Origin: Pseudomonas sp. LS.1a
GTDB lineage: Bacteria > Pseudomonadota > Gammaproteobacteria > Pseudomonadales > Pseudomonadaceae
Direction: 5' to 3'
Assembly: GCF_022533585.1 (NCBI RefSeq)
Contig: NZ_CP092827.1
Location: 2,768,001-2,832,000 of the forward strand
DNA length: 64,000 nucleotides
Below the pieces are notes generated by a model. It was given only the letters and a program-made list of their open reading frames with translations, was not told the DNA's origin and made no database searches. Positions 45,012-52,350 of this stretch are shown piece after piece (position 1 is the first letter of the stretch; the number at the start of each line of letters is the position of its first letter). The translations under genes and the position numbers were made by a program.

Positions 45012-45434
45012 TTACTGCGTCATGGGCATATCCATCATTGACGATTGCTGATCCATCATCTTCATCATCATGTCCATCATTCCGTGATCCATACCCATGC
45101 CACCCTTGGCTCCTGACATTCCCATGCCCGAGCCCATGCAGCCAGCGGCATGGTGCTTGCTCATCATGGCCATGCTTTCCTTCATTGTCTGCATACCCTC
45201 GTGCATGGCGGCTTGCCGCTCGGCGGGGGTCTTCGCTGCGGCGGCTTTGTCATGAGCAACCTGCATCTTGTGCATCTGTTCGCTCATCGCCTTGTTCATG
45301 GCCGACTCGGAGGGTGTACTGGCGGCTGGCGCGCTGGTAGTGGCATCGCCAGCGTTTTGCTTTTCATCGGCATGCGCCATGAGTGCACTACCGGCCAGAA
45401 CAACAGCAAGCATCAATTTCAATTGCGATTGCAT
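45012..45434 (-). CDS. Methionine/histidine-rich exported protein (metal-binding candidate)
   Basis: A 140-residue protein with a signal peptide (MQSQLKLMLAVVLAGSALMAHA). The middle part is helical with KMQVAHDKAAAAKTPAERQAAMHEGMQTM, and the C-terminal third is dominated by Met (MGSGMGMSGAKGGMGMDHG, then MMDMMMKMMDQQSSMMDMPM). Met/His clusters of this kind bind Cu(I) or Ag(I) in the periplasm. No named family is recognised. An FNR-type box 100 bp upstream suggests control by the island's Fnr-like regulator or Anr. Confidence 0.75.
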   Translation of the reverse strand: MQSQLKLMLAVVLAGSALMAHADEKQNAGDATTSAPAASTPSESAMNKAMSEQMHKMQVAHDKAAAAKTPAERQAAMHEGMQTMKESMAMMSKHHAAGCMGSGMGMSGAKGGMGMDHGMMDMMMKMMDQQSSMMDMPMTQ

Positions 45435-45527
45435 GGTGAACTCCACGTATCCGGATATAGATGGCGTGCCGCAAAGGCTTTGGTATGCCTGGACGTTTTA
45501 AGTGTAAGCAGCCAGTTGGTCGCTGGT

Positions 45528-45541
45528 TTGACTTGAATCAG
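45528..45541. promoter_or_regulatory. FNR/Anr-type box, upstream of the Met-rich gene
   Basis: TTGACTTGAATCAG: one full half-site TTGAC and a right half ATCAG with one mismatch to the TTGAT-N4-ATCAA consensus. It lies 94 bp upstream of the Met-rich protein gene on the minus strand. Confidence 0.55.
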
Positions 45542-45580
45542 GCAAGTGGTCCATCCGGTTCTCACATATTCTGTGCCTCG

Positions 45581-46822
45581 TCAGTAGATAGTCAGCCCAA
45601 GCCACATTGTCCCGAGGATGATGATCTGTGCTGGAACGAGATAACGCGCAAACCGGAAACCGCCATTGCTGAGCGCCAGCACACATTTGGTCAGCGTGTT
45701 CCCGGTCACGGCCATCATGCCTGGAACCACAACATCGGCTACCTCCAGCCGTCCGGCCTTCACTAGCGAGGCCACCGACGCAGTTGCTGCGTGGGCATCA
45801 CCCAGCCCGCTGACGAATGCCGCAATGCTGACGCCGTTGTGGCCTAGGTGCTGAAGAAGAAACGCTGAGAACAGGGCGACGCCGGTCAGGGCAAGCGTGA
45901 TGATCAGTGCGGTCCAGAGACTGAAGGCACCGTTACCCTGATGTGCCGCGGAACCGCCAGAAGCGGCACGCCAAGGTGCCAGCAGTAATATTCCGTAAAC
46001 CACCGTGACCAATGCGCCAAGCCCGATCGATATCACGAAAGGGCTCAGCAGGTGCCGGTCGATGATAGTCAGCACCAAAGCGAATTGCGTAATGCTGGCA
46101 AGGTTGGACAGCACCGCCGCGGCCGCGAAGGATCTGACTGCAAGTTTTTGTTGCCGCGCTTCACGGGCCAGCAGCGCAATGGTGGCCGTGCCTGAGGCAA
46201 AGCCTGACGCTATTGCGCTCAAAGGCAAGCCATATCGAGGGCCCATCAGGCGCATGGCGATATGGCCCACTGCACCGACAGCCATCAGCAGGACGACCAA
46301 CGTGCAGATCGTGCGCGGGTTGAGCACGCTGTAGGGGCCCAGGAACCGGTCCGGCGTCAACGGCAGTACCACGAGTGCAACCGTCAGCAACATCAAGCCA
46401 TCGCGCAGTTCTTCTTCACTAAGCTGCTGCAGTACGAAGTGATGAAGCTCACGCTGCATGGCCAACAGCACCGTCAGTACCACGCCTACCGCTGTAGCAA
46501 GCTCGGGCTCGTTCAGGCTCAGCGCGCCCAGAGTCAGCACCAGCAGCAGAGCGATTTCGCTGGTGACCTCAGGATCTTTGTCGGCATGCTTGCGGTAGTG
46601 CATGCAGAGCATCAGTACCAGGCCCAGACTGGCGACCCCGACCAGCATCGGCCCTGCCAGCAACATGCTGACGTAACCCAGCAGGGCGGTGATGGCGAAG
46701 GTCCTGAGTCCGGCTGCGGCATGGTCTTCGTTGCGGCCTTTCTTGCGTTCGCGCTCAAGCCCTACCAGCATGCCGATGCCCAGCGCCACGGCGCCGTGTC
46801 CGACATTCAGGGTGTCGAGCAT
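45581..46822 (-). CDS. MgtC/SapB-DUF4010 family inner-membrane protein
   Basis: A 413-residue polytopic protein. The N-terminal ~140 residues match MgtC/SapB (GIGMLVGLERERKKG, GLRTFAITALLGYVSML), and the rest is DUF4010 with about eight further helices (DRFLGPYSVLNPRTICTLVVLLMAVGAVGHIAMR, YGLPLSAIASGFASGTATIALLAREA). The function of DUF4010 proteins is not established; MgtC relates to Mg limitation and membrane energetics. Start chosen at 46822 (MLDTLNVGHG); an in-frame ATG at 46849 is possible. It belongs by position to the FNR-box island. Confidence 0.87.
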   Translation of the reverse strand: MLDTLNVGHGAVALGIGMLVGLERERKKGRNEDHAAAGLRTFAITALLGYVSMLLAGPMLVGVASLGLVLMLCMHYRKHADKDPEVTSEIALLLVLTLGALSLNEPELATAVGVVLTVLLAMQRELHHFVLQQLSEEELRDGLMLLTVALVVLPLTPDRFLGPYSVLNPRTICTLVVLLMAVGAVGHIAMRLMGPRYGLPLSAIASGFASGTATIALLAREARQQKLAVRSFAAAAVLSNLASITQFALVLTIIDRHLLSPFVISIGLGALVTVVYGILLLAPWRAASGGSAAHQGNGAFSLWTALIITLALTGVALFSAFLLQHLGHNGVSIAAFVSGLGDAHAATASVASLVKAGRLEVADVVVPGMMAVTGNTLTKCVLALSNGGFRFARYLVPAQIIILGTMWLGLTIY

Positions 46823-47116
46823 GGTGCCTTCAGGCCGCTGCCCCGGCATTCCCTGCACAAGGTCACCAGCGGTTTCAGGTAAATCGGATTTGCCACGCAC
46901 GATGAAACAGACAGACCAAGAAGCGCGACTTGCAGTTGATCGGGCATTTTCAGGCCTCCTCCGGGCATCGGAGATTGGCAAAGCGCAAACAGCGAATCTT
47001 CATGACACCATCGCGCAGATAGCCGGCGCATGCGCTCTTTGTCGCCATGGCGCGCCTGCGAAGCAAGAAATCATTGTCGATATGCCAGTAGCGTGCTCCG
47101 TTAGCGGCTAGAAGCC

Positions 47117-47130
47117 TTGATCCGCATCAA
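47117..47130. promoter_or_regulatory. Perfect FNR/Anr box (TTGAT-N4-ATCAA)
   Basis: TTGATCCGCATCAA matches the FNR consensus at all ten conserved positions. It lies in the 428-bp divergent gap between the DUF4010 gene (starts at 46822, minus) and the universal stress protein gene (starts at 47251, plus). I see no gene in this gap; open frames in it are short and unconvincing. Confidence 0.85.
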
Positions 47131-47177
47131 ATTCCCGCGCCATCCAGAATGCCGTTTATCTGCGCGGAAGCGGGCAG

Positions 47178-47191
47178 TTGACAAACATCAA
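47178..47191. promoter_or_regulatory. FNR/Anr box next to the universal stress protein gene
   Basis: TTGACAAACATCAA, nine of ten conserved positions. The centre is about 66 bp upstream of the ATG, fitting a class II site at about -41.5 with a ~25-nt leader. Confidence 0.82.
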
Positions 47192-47250
47192 ATTTGCAAA
47201 AGGTGAGTGGCAGATGCTCCAGGTACGTACCGCAACCGCAGAGGTGTGCC

Positions 47251-48177
47251 ATGGAAAATCCACAAAGACTGCTGCTGTTAGCGTCAGCCCTGATGCGCCG
47301 GACTCCGGTCTATGATCGCGCAGCAGCGCTGGCCAAGGCCAAGGGCATGGCGCTGCACATTGTGGCGTTCGATTATCTGGAAGGGCTTGCCACGGCGGGT
47401 CTGGTCAATGACCAGGCGCTGGCTGTCATGCGCGAAGGCTATGTACAGCAGCACCGTGACTGGCTGGAGTCCCAGGCGCTGTCGATGCGGCGCAATGGTG
47501 TCACGGTCACCACGGAAGTGGTGTGGGTGCAGCATCCACTGGACGAGATCCTCGCGCACTTGCGCGAGCAGCCTTTCGCAATGCTGATCAAGGAGCTCGA
47601 GCATGAGCCCTGGTGGATGCGCGCCATGTTCACGTCACTGGATGTTCAGCTACTGCGCGATACACGCATCCCGTTGCACCTGGTACACAACGCCAGCCAT
47701 GCGCTGCCGCGAAAGATCCTTGCAGCCGTGGACCTGTCCAGGCCTGAAGATCAGTATGAGGGCTTCAACGACCAGATCATCAGTGAAGCGCTGAAGTTGG
47801 CATTGCAATGCAATGCCCAGATCGAATTGCTATATGCCTATGACCTGGGGTCGATGTATCTGGACGCTGGCGGCAGCCGGGAACACTCGTTCCTGTTCGA
47901 CTCGAATTCCGCCCGAACCCTTCATGAGGCCCAGAGCGAAGCTTTCCAGTCGCTTGCCGAGCGCAATGGCATCGCCGCCGAACACCGCCACATGCGAATA
48001 GGCGATCCAGCCAAGACCCTGGCGGTGTTCATGGATAACAATGATATCGATGTGCTGGTCATGGGCAGTTATCACCACCATGGCATCGGCTGGTTTATCG
48101 GCAGCACGGCGGAACGGGTGATGCATCGTCTGTCCAGCAGCGTACTGGTTATTTCACCGGAGCATTCCCAAGGCTGA
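47251..48177 (+). CDS. Tandem-domain universal stress protein (UspE-like)
   Basis: A 308-residue protein with two Usp domains. The first (residues 1-145) begins ENPQRLLLLASALMRRTPVYDRAAALA; the second ends IDVLVMGSYHHHGIGWFIGSTAERVMHRLSSSVLVISP, with the ATP-loop pattern G-2x-G-9x-G(S/T) clear only in the second domain. UspE-like tandem proteins are commonly Anr/FNR-controlled in pseudomonads during oxygen limitation. GAGGT before the ATG and two FNR boxes upstream support this here. The paralogue at 56392 has the same design. Confidence 0.92.
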   Translation: MENPQRLLLLASALMRRTPVYDRAAALAKAKGMALHIVAFDYLEGLATAGLVNDQALAVMREGYVQQHRDWLESQALSMRRNGVTVTTEVVWVQHPLDEILAHLREQPFAMLIKELEHEPWWMRAMFTSLDVQLLRDTRIPLHLVHNASHALPRKILAAVDLSRPEDQYEGFNDQIISEALKLALQCNAQIELLYAYDLGSMYLDAGGSREHSFLFDSNSARTLHEAQSEAFQSLAERNGIAAEHRHMRIGDPAKTLAVFMDNNDIDVLVMGSYHHHGIGWFIGSTAERVMHRLSSSVLVISPEHSQG

Positions 48178-48178
48178 T

Positions 48179-48322
48179 CTGGCTGTACCTGCTCGGTCAC
48201 CTGCATGGATCGTGGTCGTGATCCCGGTTGCGCCACCGGAAACCCTGGACGTGATGCACCGCGAAGTGGATGAACTGGTGTGCCCGCTGGTACCGGAGCG
48301 GAAATACAGTTTCGTTCCATGA
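48179..48322 (+). pseudogene. Phosphoribosyltransferase C-terminal remnant
   Basis: Directly after the Usp stop, one frame reads WIVVVIPVAPPETLDVMHRE, then VDELVCPLVPERKYSFVP and a stop at 48320. This is the shape of the C-terminal part of stand-alone phosphoribosyltransferases (VAVPVAPPE...L...VDEVVC), but there is no start, no PRPP-binding motif and no upstream domain. It appears to be the tail of a deleted gene, consistent with local rearrangement. Confidence 0.55.
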
Positions 48323-48334
48323 CCTTGCACTGAC

Positions 48335-48348
48335 TTGACAGTTGTCAA
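48335..48348. promoter_or_regulatory. FNR/Anr box in degraded interval
   Basis: TTGACAGTTGTCAA: both half-sites are of the TTGAC/GTCAA type and fully symmetric. It lies between gene remnants, 316 bp upstream of the Fnr-like regulator gene, so it may drive that gene with a long leader or be left over from a deleted gene. Confidence 0.65.
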
Positions 48349-48435
48349 TTGCTCGGCTGGCAGCTGCTTTTCGCTGTCAAACTGAGGAAAAGAACGGTCC
48401 GTACAGGCCCTGGCCGCTTGTTGTATTGGCGTGCC

Positions 48436-48570
48436 TGCGGTATTGACCACAATCAGGCAGCATTTGAGATGGCTCAGAAGGTACTGCAGGGTCTCGCGCT
48501 GCCACGGATTATGCGGGCAGCCATTGACCATCAGGTCGTATTCACAGCGATTGGCATAAGCGCTGAGCAG
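48436..48570 (-). pseudogene. Possible universal stress protein C-terminal fragment
   Basis: On the minus strand an open stretch reads LLSAYANRCEYDLMVNGCPH, then NPWQRETLQYLLSHLKCCLIVV. The spacing of the DLxVxG motif, the RE pair, and the CxxVV ending resembles the last 40 residues of Usp domains, with the phosphate-binding glycines lost. A stop codon lies upstream in frame. This is a weak call resting on pattern alone; chance coding in a non-coding strand is the alternative. Confidence 0.35.
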
Positions 48571-48663
48571 GTGACATTACCCTTCGTCGGTAGCCCGGAA
48601 AACACTGAGCGTAGCGGCTAATTTTGAATTAATGGTCGCATGAAAAAAACCTGAGGCGTCACC

Positions 48664-49395
48664 ATGTCAGGCCCTGTAGATATGGGGGCAAGGCCCCATG
48701 TGAAGTGCCTTGCGTGTTCGTTGAGCCGCCTTTGCTTGCCCGCTAGCCTCAGTGCTGACGAAGTGGACCAGCTGGAACGTATCGTGCGCCGTAACCGTCC
48801 GTTGAAGAAGGGCGCCTATCTGTTCAAGGCCGACGAGCCCATGGAGCATGTATTTGCCCTGCGCTCGGGGGCCATCAAGAACTTCCTGCTTGATGCCGAG
48901 GGCAACGAGCGGGTCACTGGCTTCGTCCTGCCGGGTGAGATGCTGGGGCTGGACGCTATCGGTGCGAGTCATTATCGAAGCTACGCGCTGGCGCTTGAAG
49001 TTTCTCTGGTCTGCTCCATCCGGCTGGATCAGCTGGTTGATCTGTCAGGGCAGATCCCTGGCTTACGCTACCAGCTACTGCATATGCTGAGCCTGGGCAT
49101 CCAGGGCAAGGATGAACACCTGCGGTGCTGCCATGGGCGGGCCGATCAACGGTTGTCGATATTCCTGTTGGGCATGTCGGCGCGCTACCATGACCGCGGA
49201 TTGAGGGCTGATGTTTTCAATCTACCCATGTCCCGTAGCGATATCGCAAACTACCTGGACCTCACTCAGGAAACCGTCAGCCGGTTGTTCACCCGGTTCA
49301 TCGAGGCAGGGTTCATGCAATGCGCAGGGCGCGAGGTACGAATTGTCGACCAACAAGGGCTGCTCAACCTCAGCCGGCTGGAGGAACCCATTTAA
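48664..49395 (+). CDS. Fnr/Anr-like oxygen-sensing transcription factor (Crp family)
   Basis: A 243-residue Crp/Fnr regulator. N-terminal cysteines C15-x2-C18-x5-C24 plus a later Cys in SLVCSIRLDQL give the four-Cys pattern of [4Fe-4S] FNR. The effector domain is a cNMP-like beta roll, and the recognition helix reads SRSDIANYLDLTQETVSRLF; the E..SR residues of FNR that read TTGAT half-sites are preserved. It is shorter and divergent from housekeeping Anr. The gene is inside a region with many FNR boxes, so it is probably the local regulator, acting with or instead of Anr. GAGGCG precedes the ATG. Confidence 0.92.
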   Translation: MSGPVDMGARPHVKCLACSLSRLCLPASLSADEVDQLERIVRRNRPLKKGAYLFKADEPMEHVFALRSGAIKNFLLDAEGNERVTGFVLPGEMLGLDAIGASHYRSYALALEVSLVCSIRLDQLVDLSGQIPGLRYQLLHMLSLGIQGKDEHLRCCHGRADQRLSIFLLGMSARYHDRGLRADVFNLPMSRSDIANYLDLTQETVSRLFTRFIEAGFMQCAGREVRIVDQQGLLNLSRLEEPI

Positions 49396-49546
49396 GCGCC
49401 ACGAGCACCCTGTCATAGCGCGTTGCACAAGCCCACCCAATGGCGACTGGGTACTCCAGGCAGGGTAGGGCACATGGTCTGTTCGCAGCCGGATGCGCTG
49501 TGGCTGCGATGGCACTTCACGTGTCCGCCAAACGATTGAACCACCG

Positions 49547-49972
49547 CTATTTGGCTTTCCAGTACTTCTGCATTTCCAGGAACAGGAACGAAGCTGTCCA
49601 GGTGATCAGCACCAGGCCGGTCAATGCCTGCAGGCCAGTGAGGTATTTGAGGTGCCCGGTAGGGGCGATGTCGCCGAAGCCGATGGTGGTGTAGGTGGTG
49701 AAGGAAAAGTACACGCAATCCAGGAAGCTGCCATCGAAATTGCCACTGAGCGTGCCCCAGCCATCAGCGTGAGCCATCAGGTAATAGGCCAAGGCAAAAC
49801 ACCAGACCTCCAGGGCATGGGCCAGCAGCGCGCCGAACACACCCGCGACTATTCGGAATCGGCTCCACAATTTCAGCTGCGGTAGCCAGTCATTCAGACG
49901 CAGCAAGCATTCGTAGTGAATGATTACCACCAGTATGACCACCAGCATGTTGATCAATGTGACGATGAGCAT
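49547..49972 (-). CDS. Two-helix potassium channel
   Basis: A 141-residue ion-channel (Ion_trans_2) protein: two helices at residues ~2-20 and ~40-66, a pore loop with the K+ selectivity filter TTIGFGD at residues 95-101, and a final helix (LQALTGLVLITWTASFLFL). No cytosolic RCK or cyclic-nucleotide domain is present. It starts 28 bp after the ftsH stop on the same strand, so it is the second gene of an ftsH-channel operon. The role is probably membrane-potential or K+ control under stress. Confidence 0.88.
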   Translation of the reverse strand: MLIVTLINMLVVILVVIIHYECLLRLNDWLPQLKLWSRFRIVAGVFGALLAHALEVWCFALAYYLMAHADGWGTLSGNFDGSFLDCVYFSFTTYTTIGFGDIAPTGHLKYLTGLQALTGLVLITWTASFLFLEMQKYWKAK

Positions 49973-50000
49973 GGTCGCTATCCTGATCAGGAGCGGAGCG

Positions 50001-51842
50001 TCATTTGGCTGTGTCGAGTAGCGGGTAGGTGACAGGTTCCTTGACCAGCGGCAGCAGCGCCGGGAATTCTTCGGGGGTGATGGTCTCCTTGGCCAGTAAC
50101 AGGCGTGCTCCGGCGTCGAGATCTGCCCGGCGCTGTTCGAGCAACACCCGGGCACGGCTGTAGGCCTCTTCCAGCAAGCCACGAATGCCCAGGTCGATCT
50201 CCCGTGCGGTCTGTTCAGAATAGTCCTTGCGCTCCTGGCGCAACACCGACTCGCCCAGATAACCGGCCTGCTGCCGCTCCAGCACCGCCTGGCCCAGCTC
50301 CGCGCTCATGCCGAAGCGCGTGATCAGCTGCCGGGCTATGTCAGTGGCGCGCCCCAGGTCGTCGGCGGCACCGGTCGAGACCTGGCCGAATGCCAGGTTT
50401 TCGGCAGCGCGCCCGGCCATCATCACGACGATACGGTCACGGAGCATCTGTGCGCTGATCAGGAAACGGTCATCGGTGGGCCGTTGCAGGGTATAACCCA
50501 GCGAGCCAGCGGCGCGGGGGATGATCGAGACTTTGTGCACCGGGTCCATCGCTGGCAGGCTGCTCGCCGCCAAGGCGTGGCCCATTTCATGGTACGCGAC
50601 CACTTGACGTTCATCGTCGCGCAGCACGTTGCCCTTGCGTTCCACACCCGCGACCAGGCGCTCGACGGCAGCAGTGAAGTCCTGCAGTTCGACCCACTGG
50701 CTGGCACGCCGCGTGGCGATGATGGCCGCTTCGTTCACCAGGTTAGCCAGGTCTGCACCGGTCAGGCCTGGCGTGATTTCGGCAATGCGCTCGCAGTCCA
50801 GGTCGTTCTTGTAGACGATCTTGTGCAAGTGCACCTTGAGAATCGCCAGGCGACCTTTGCGGTCGGGCCTGTCGATGAGAATCTGCCGATCGAACCGTCC
50901 TGCGCGCAGCAGCGCCGGGTCCAACACTTCGGGGCGGTTGGTTGCCGCCAGCAGCACGACGCCTTCGCGCGCGTCAAAGCCATCCAGTTCGGCCAGCAGT
51001 TGATTGAGCGTTTGCTCCTTCTCATCATTGCCGCCAAGGCTGCCAAGCCCACGCATCTTGCCCAAGGCGTCCAGCTCATCGATGAAGATGATGCAAGGCG
51101 CCGCCTGGCGTGCCTGGTCGAAAAGATCGCGAACCCGCGCAGCGCCCACGCCCACGAACATCTCGACGAACTCCGACCCGGAAATGGAAAAGAACGGGAC
51201 CGCCGCTTCGCCAGCAATGGCCTTGGCGACCAAGGTCTTTCCGGTACCGGGAGGACCGACCAGCAACGTACCCTTGGGCACGTGAGCGCCAAGGCGGGCA
51301 TACCACGCCTTGTTCTTCAGGAAGGCGACGATCTCGGTCAGCTCATCCTTGACGTCGTCTATACCGGCAACATCGGCAAAGGTCACCTTGATATCGCGCT
51401 CGACATAGACGCGGGCGCGTGACTTGCCTACACCCATCAGCCCGCCCAGGCCCTGTTTTTCACCAAGCCCATGGAACAGGAAGTACCACAAAACCAGCAT
51501 CATCAGCAGTGGCATGAACCAGCCCACCGTGGTGGCCAGCGCGCTGTCCTCGGCGACGCCGGTAAACACCGCCCCCGATCGCCCCAGCTGCTCGCTGAGC
51601 ACCGGGTCGATACGCACCGTGGAAAACAGCGAATGTCCATCGATGGGTTCCTGCAGCCTGCCCAGGATGCGGTCGTGCTCGATGCGCAGGTCGTTGACTT
51701 TCTGCTGTTCCAGCAGCTGTAAAAACTGACTGTAAGGAATGGCCTGCACCGCCGGCCGGTTGAACAGGCCGAGTTGAACTGCGGCCAGCACCGACAGCCC
51801 GATGGCCAGGAAATAGAATTTCCATGGCTGACCCTTGTTCAT
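50001..51842 (-). CDS. ftsH: FtsH-type AAA+ membrane metalloprotease (second copy)
   Basis: A 613-residue FtsH. Two helices near residues 10-26 and 106-124 flank a periplasmic domain; the AAA+ module has Walker A GPPGTGKT at 196-203, the pore motif [11 protein letters not shown], and second-region [18 protein letters not shown]; the protease site HEMGH is at 418-422. Two ATGs lie six bases apart; the Shine-Dalgarno AGAGGAGGG is ideally spaced (7 bp) for the second, so 51842 is the start. Housekeeping ftsH is normally beside rrmJ; here it is in the FNR-box island with a K+ channel, so it is an accessory stress copy. Confidence 0.95.
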   Translation of the reverse strand: MNKGQPWKFYFLAIGLSVLAAVQLGLFNRPAVQAIPYSQFLQLLEQQKVNDLRIEHDRILGRLQEPIDGHSLFSTVRIDPVLSEQLGRSGAVFTGVAEDSALATTVGWFMPLLMMLVLWYFLFHGLGEKQGLGGLMGVGKSRARVYVERDIKVTFADVAGIDDVKDELTEIVAFLKNKAWYARLGAHVPKGTLLVGPPGTGKTLVAKAIAGEAAVPFFSISGSEFVEMFVGVGAARVRDLFDQARQAAPCIIFIDELDALGKMRGLGSLGGNDEKEQTLNQLLAELDGFDAREGVVLLAATNRPEVLDPALLRAGRFDRQILIDRPDRKGRLAILKVHLHKIVYKNDLDCERIAEITPGLTGADLANLVNEAAIIATRRASQWVELQDFTAAVERLVAGVERKGNVLRDDERQVVAYHEMGHALAASSLPAMDPVHKVSIIPRAAGSLGYTLQRPTDDRFLISAQMLRDRIVVMMAGRAAENLAFGQVSTGAADDLGRATDIARQLITRFGMSAELGQAVLERQQAGYLGESVLRQERKDYSEQTAREIDLGIRGLLEEAYSRARVLLEQRRADLDAGARLLLAKETITPEEFPALLPLVKEPVTYPLLDTAK

Positions 51843-51973
51843 GGTCATCCCTCCTCTGGGCTGAGTACCAGGTTGCGCAGTTCCAGGTCGCTCATGATGA
51901 GCTCCAGCATCAGATCCAGTAGTGGGTTGGAATGCCTTGAGCCCTTTTTCTACGCTCCAGCGTTGTTGGGCGA

Positions 51974-51987
51974 TTGACAAAGGTCAA
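51974..51987. promoter_or_regulatory. Symmetric FNR/Anr box between ftsH and the lipoprotein gene
   Basis: TTGACAAAGGTCAA, symmetric halves. It lies in the 248-bp divergent gap, 132 bp upstream of ftsH and 104 bp upstream of the lipoprotein gene, so it can serve either side. Confidence 0.8.
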
Positions 51988-52016
51988 GGTGACGCGCTGA
52001 CAGATACCTCATGAGA

Positions 52017-52030
52017 TTGATAAATGTCAG
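52017..52030 (+). promoter_or_regulatory. Degenerate FNR/Anr box upstream of the lipoprotein-ATPase operon
   Basis: TTGATAAATGTCAG: perfect left half, right half GTCAG with one mismatch. Its centre is 67 bp upstream of the small lipoprotein ATG, a spacing like that seen before the Usp gene at 47251, which supports a real class II site. Confidence 0.6.
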
Positions 52031-52090
52031 GCTGCCGCGGGCGGTGCTGTCGATACTCAGGATGTCTTGGGCACGCGAAAGGGCATCTAC

Positions 52091-52345
52091 ATGCAACGCT
52101 ATCTGCTTGTCGGATTGACGAGCCTGCTGCTGGCATCCACCCTGGGATGTACGCGTTGGCCTGCCGAGGAATACGATGCACGTCTGGAGTCGGCTGAAAA
52201 CAACGCGGCGACCGCCAGGCTGCGAGCCGACCAGGTCTGCTACCGGATCGATCTGGTCGAGCAGACCGCCAACGAGGCGCTGCGCAGGGCTACCCAGGCC
52301 GAGGACCAGATCCAGCAGTTGCTCCGCCAGGCCAAGCACAAGTAG
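52091..52345 (+). CDS. Small Lpp/OprI-like alanine-zipper lipoprotein
   Basis: An 84-residue lipoprotein: signal peptide MQRYLLVGLTSLLLASTLGC with a clear lipobox (TLGC), then a heptad-rich helix (ESAENNAATARLRADQV...EQTANEALRRATQAED) as in Lpp/OprI trimeric coiled coils. The C-terminus is KHK, and the Lys end could allow peptidoglycan linkage as in Lpp. An in-frame ATG exists at 52067, but the one at 52091 gives the correct signal peptide. It precedes the P-type ATPase by five bases, so they share an FNR-box promoter. Confidence 0.85.
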   Translation: MQRYLLVGLTSLLLASTLGCTRWPAEEYDARLESAENNAATARLRADQVCYRIDLVEQTANEALRRATQAEDQIQQLLRQAKHK

Positions 52346-52350
52346 CCGCC

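Noticed and set aside
46944..46960. TTGATCGGGCATTT as another FNR box
   Set aside because: Only the left half-site matches; the right half has too many mismatches.
48349..48621. A 90-codon plus-strand open frame upstream of the Fnr-like gene
   Set aside because: No motif or ribosome site; the opposite strand resembles a Usp fragment, so this looks like chance.
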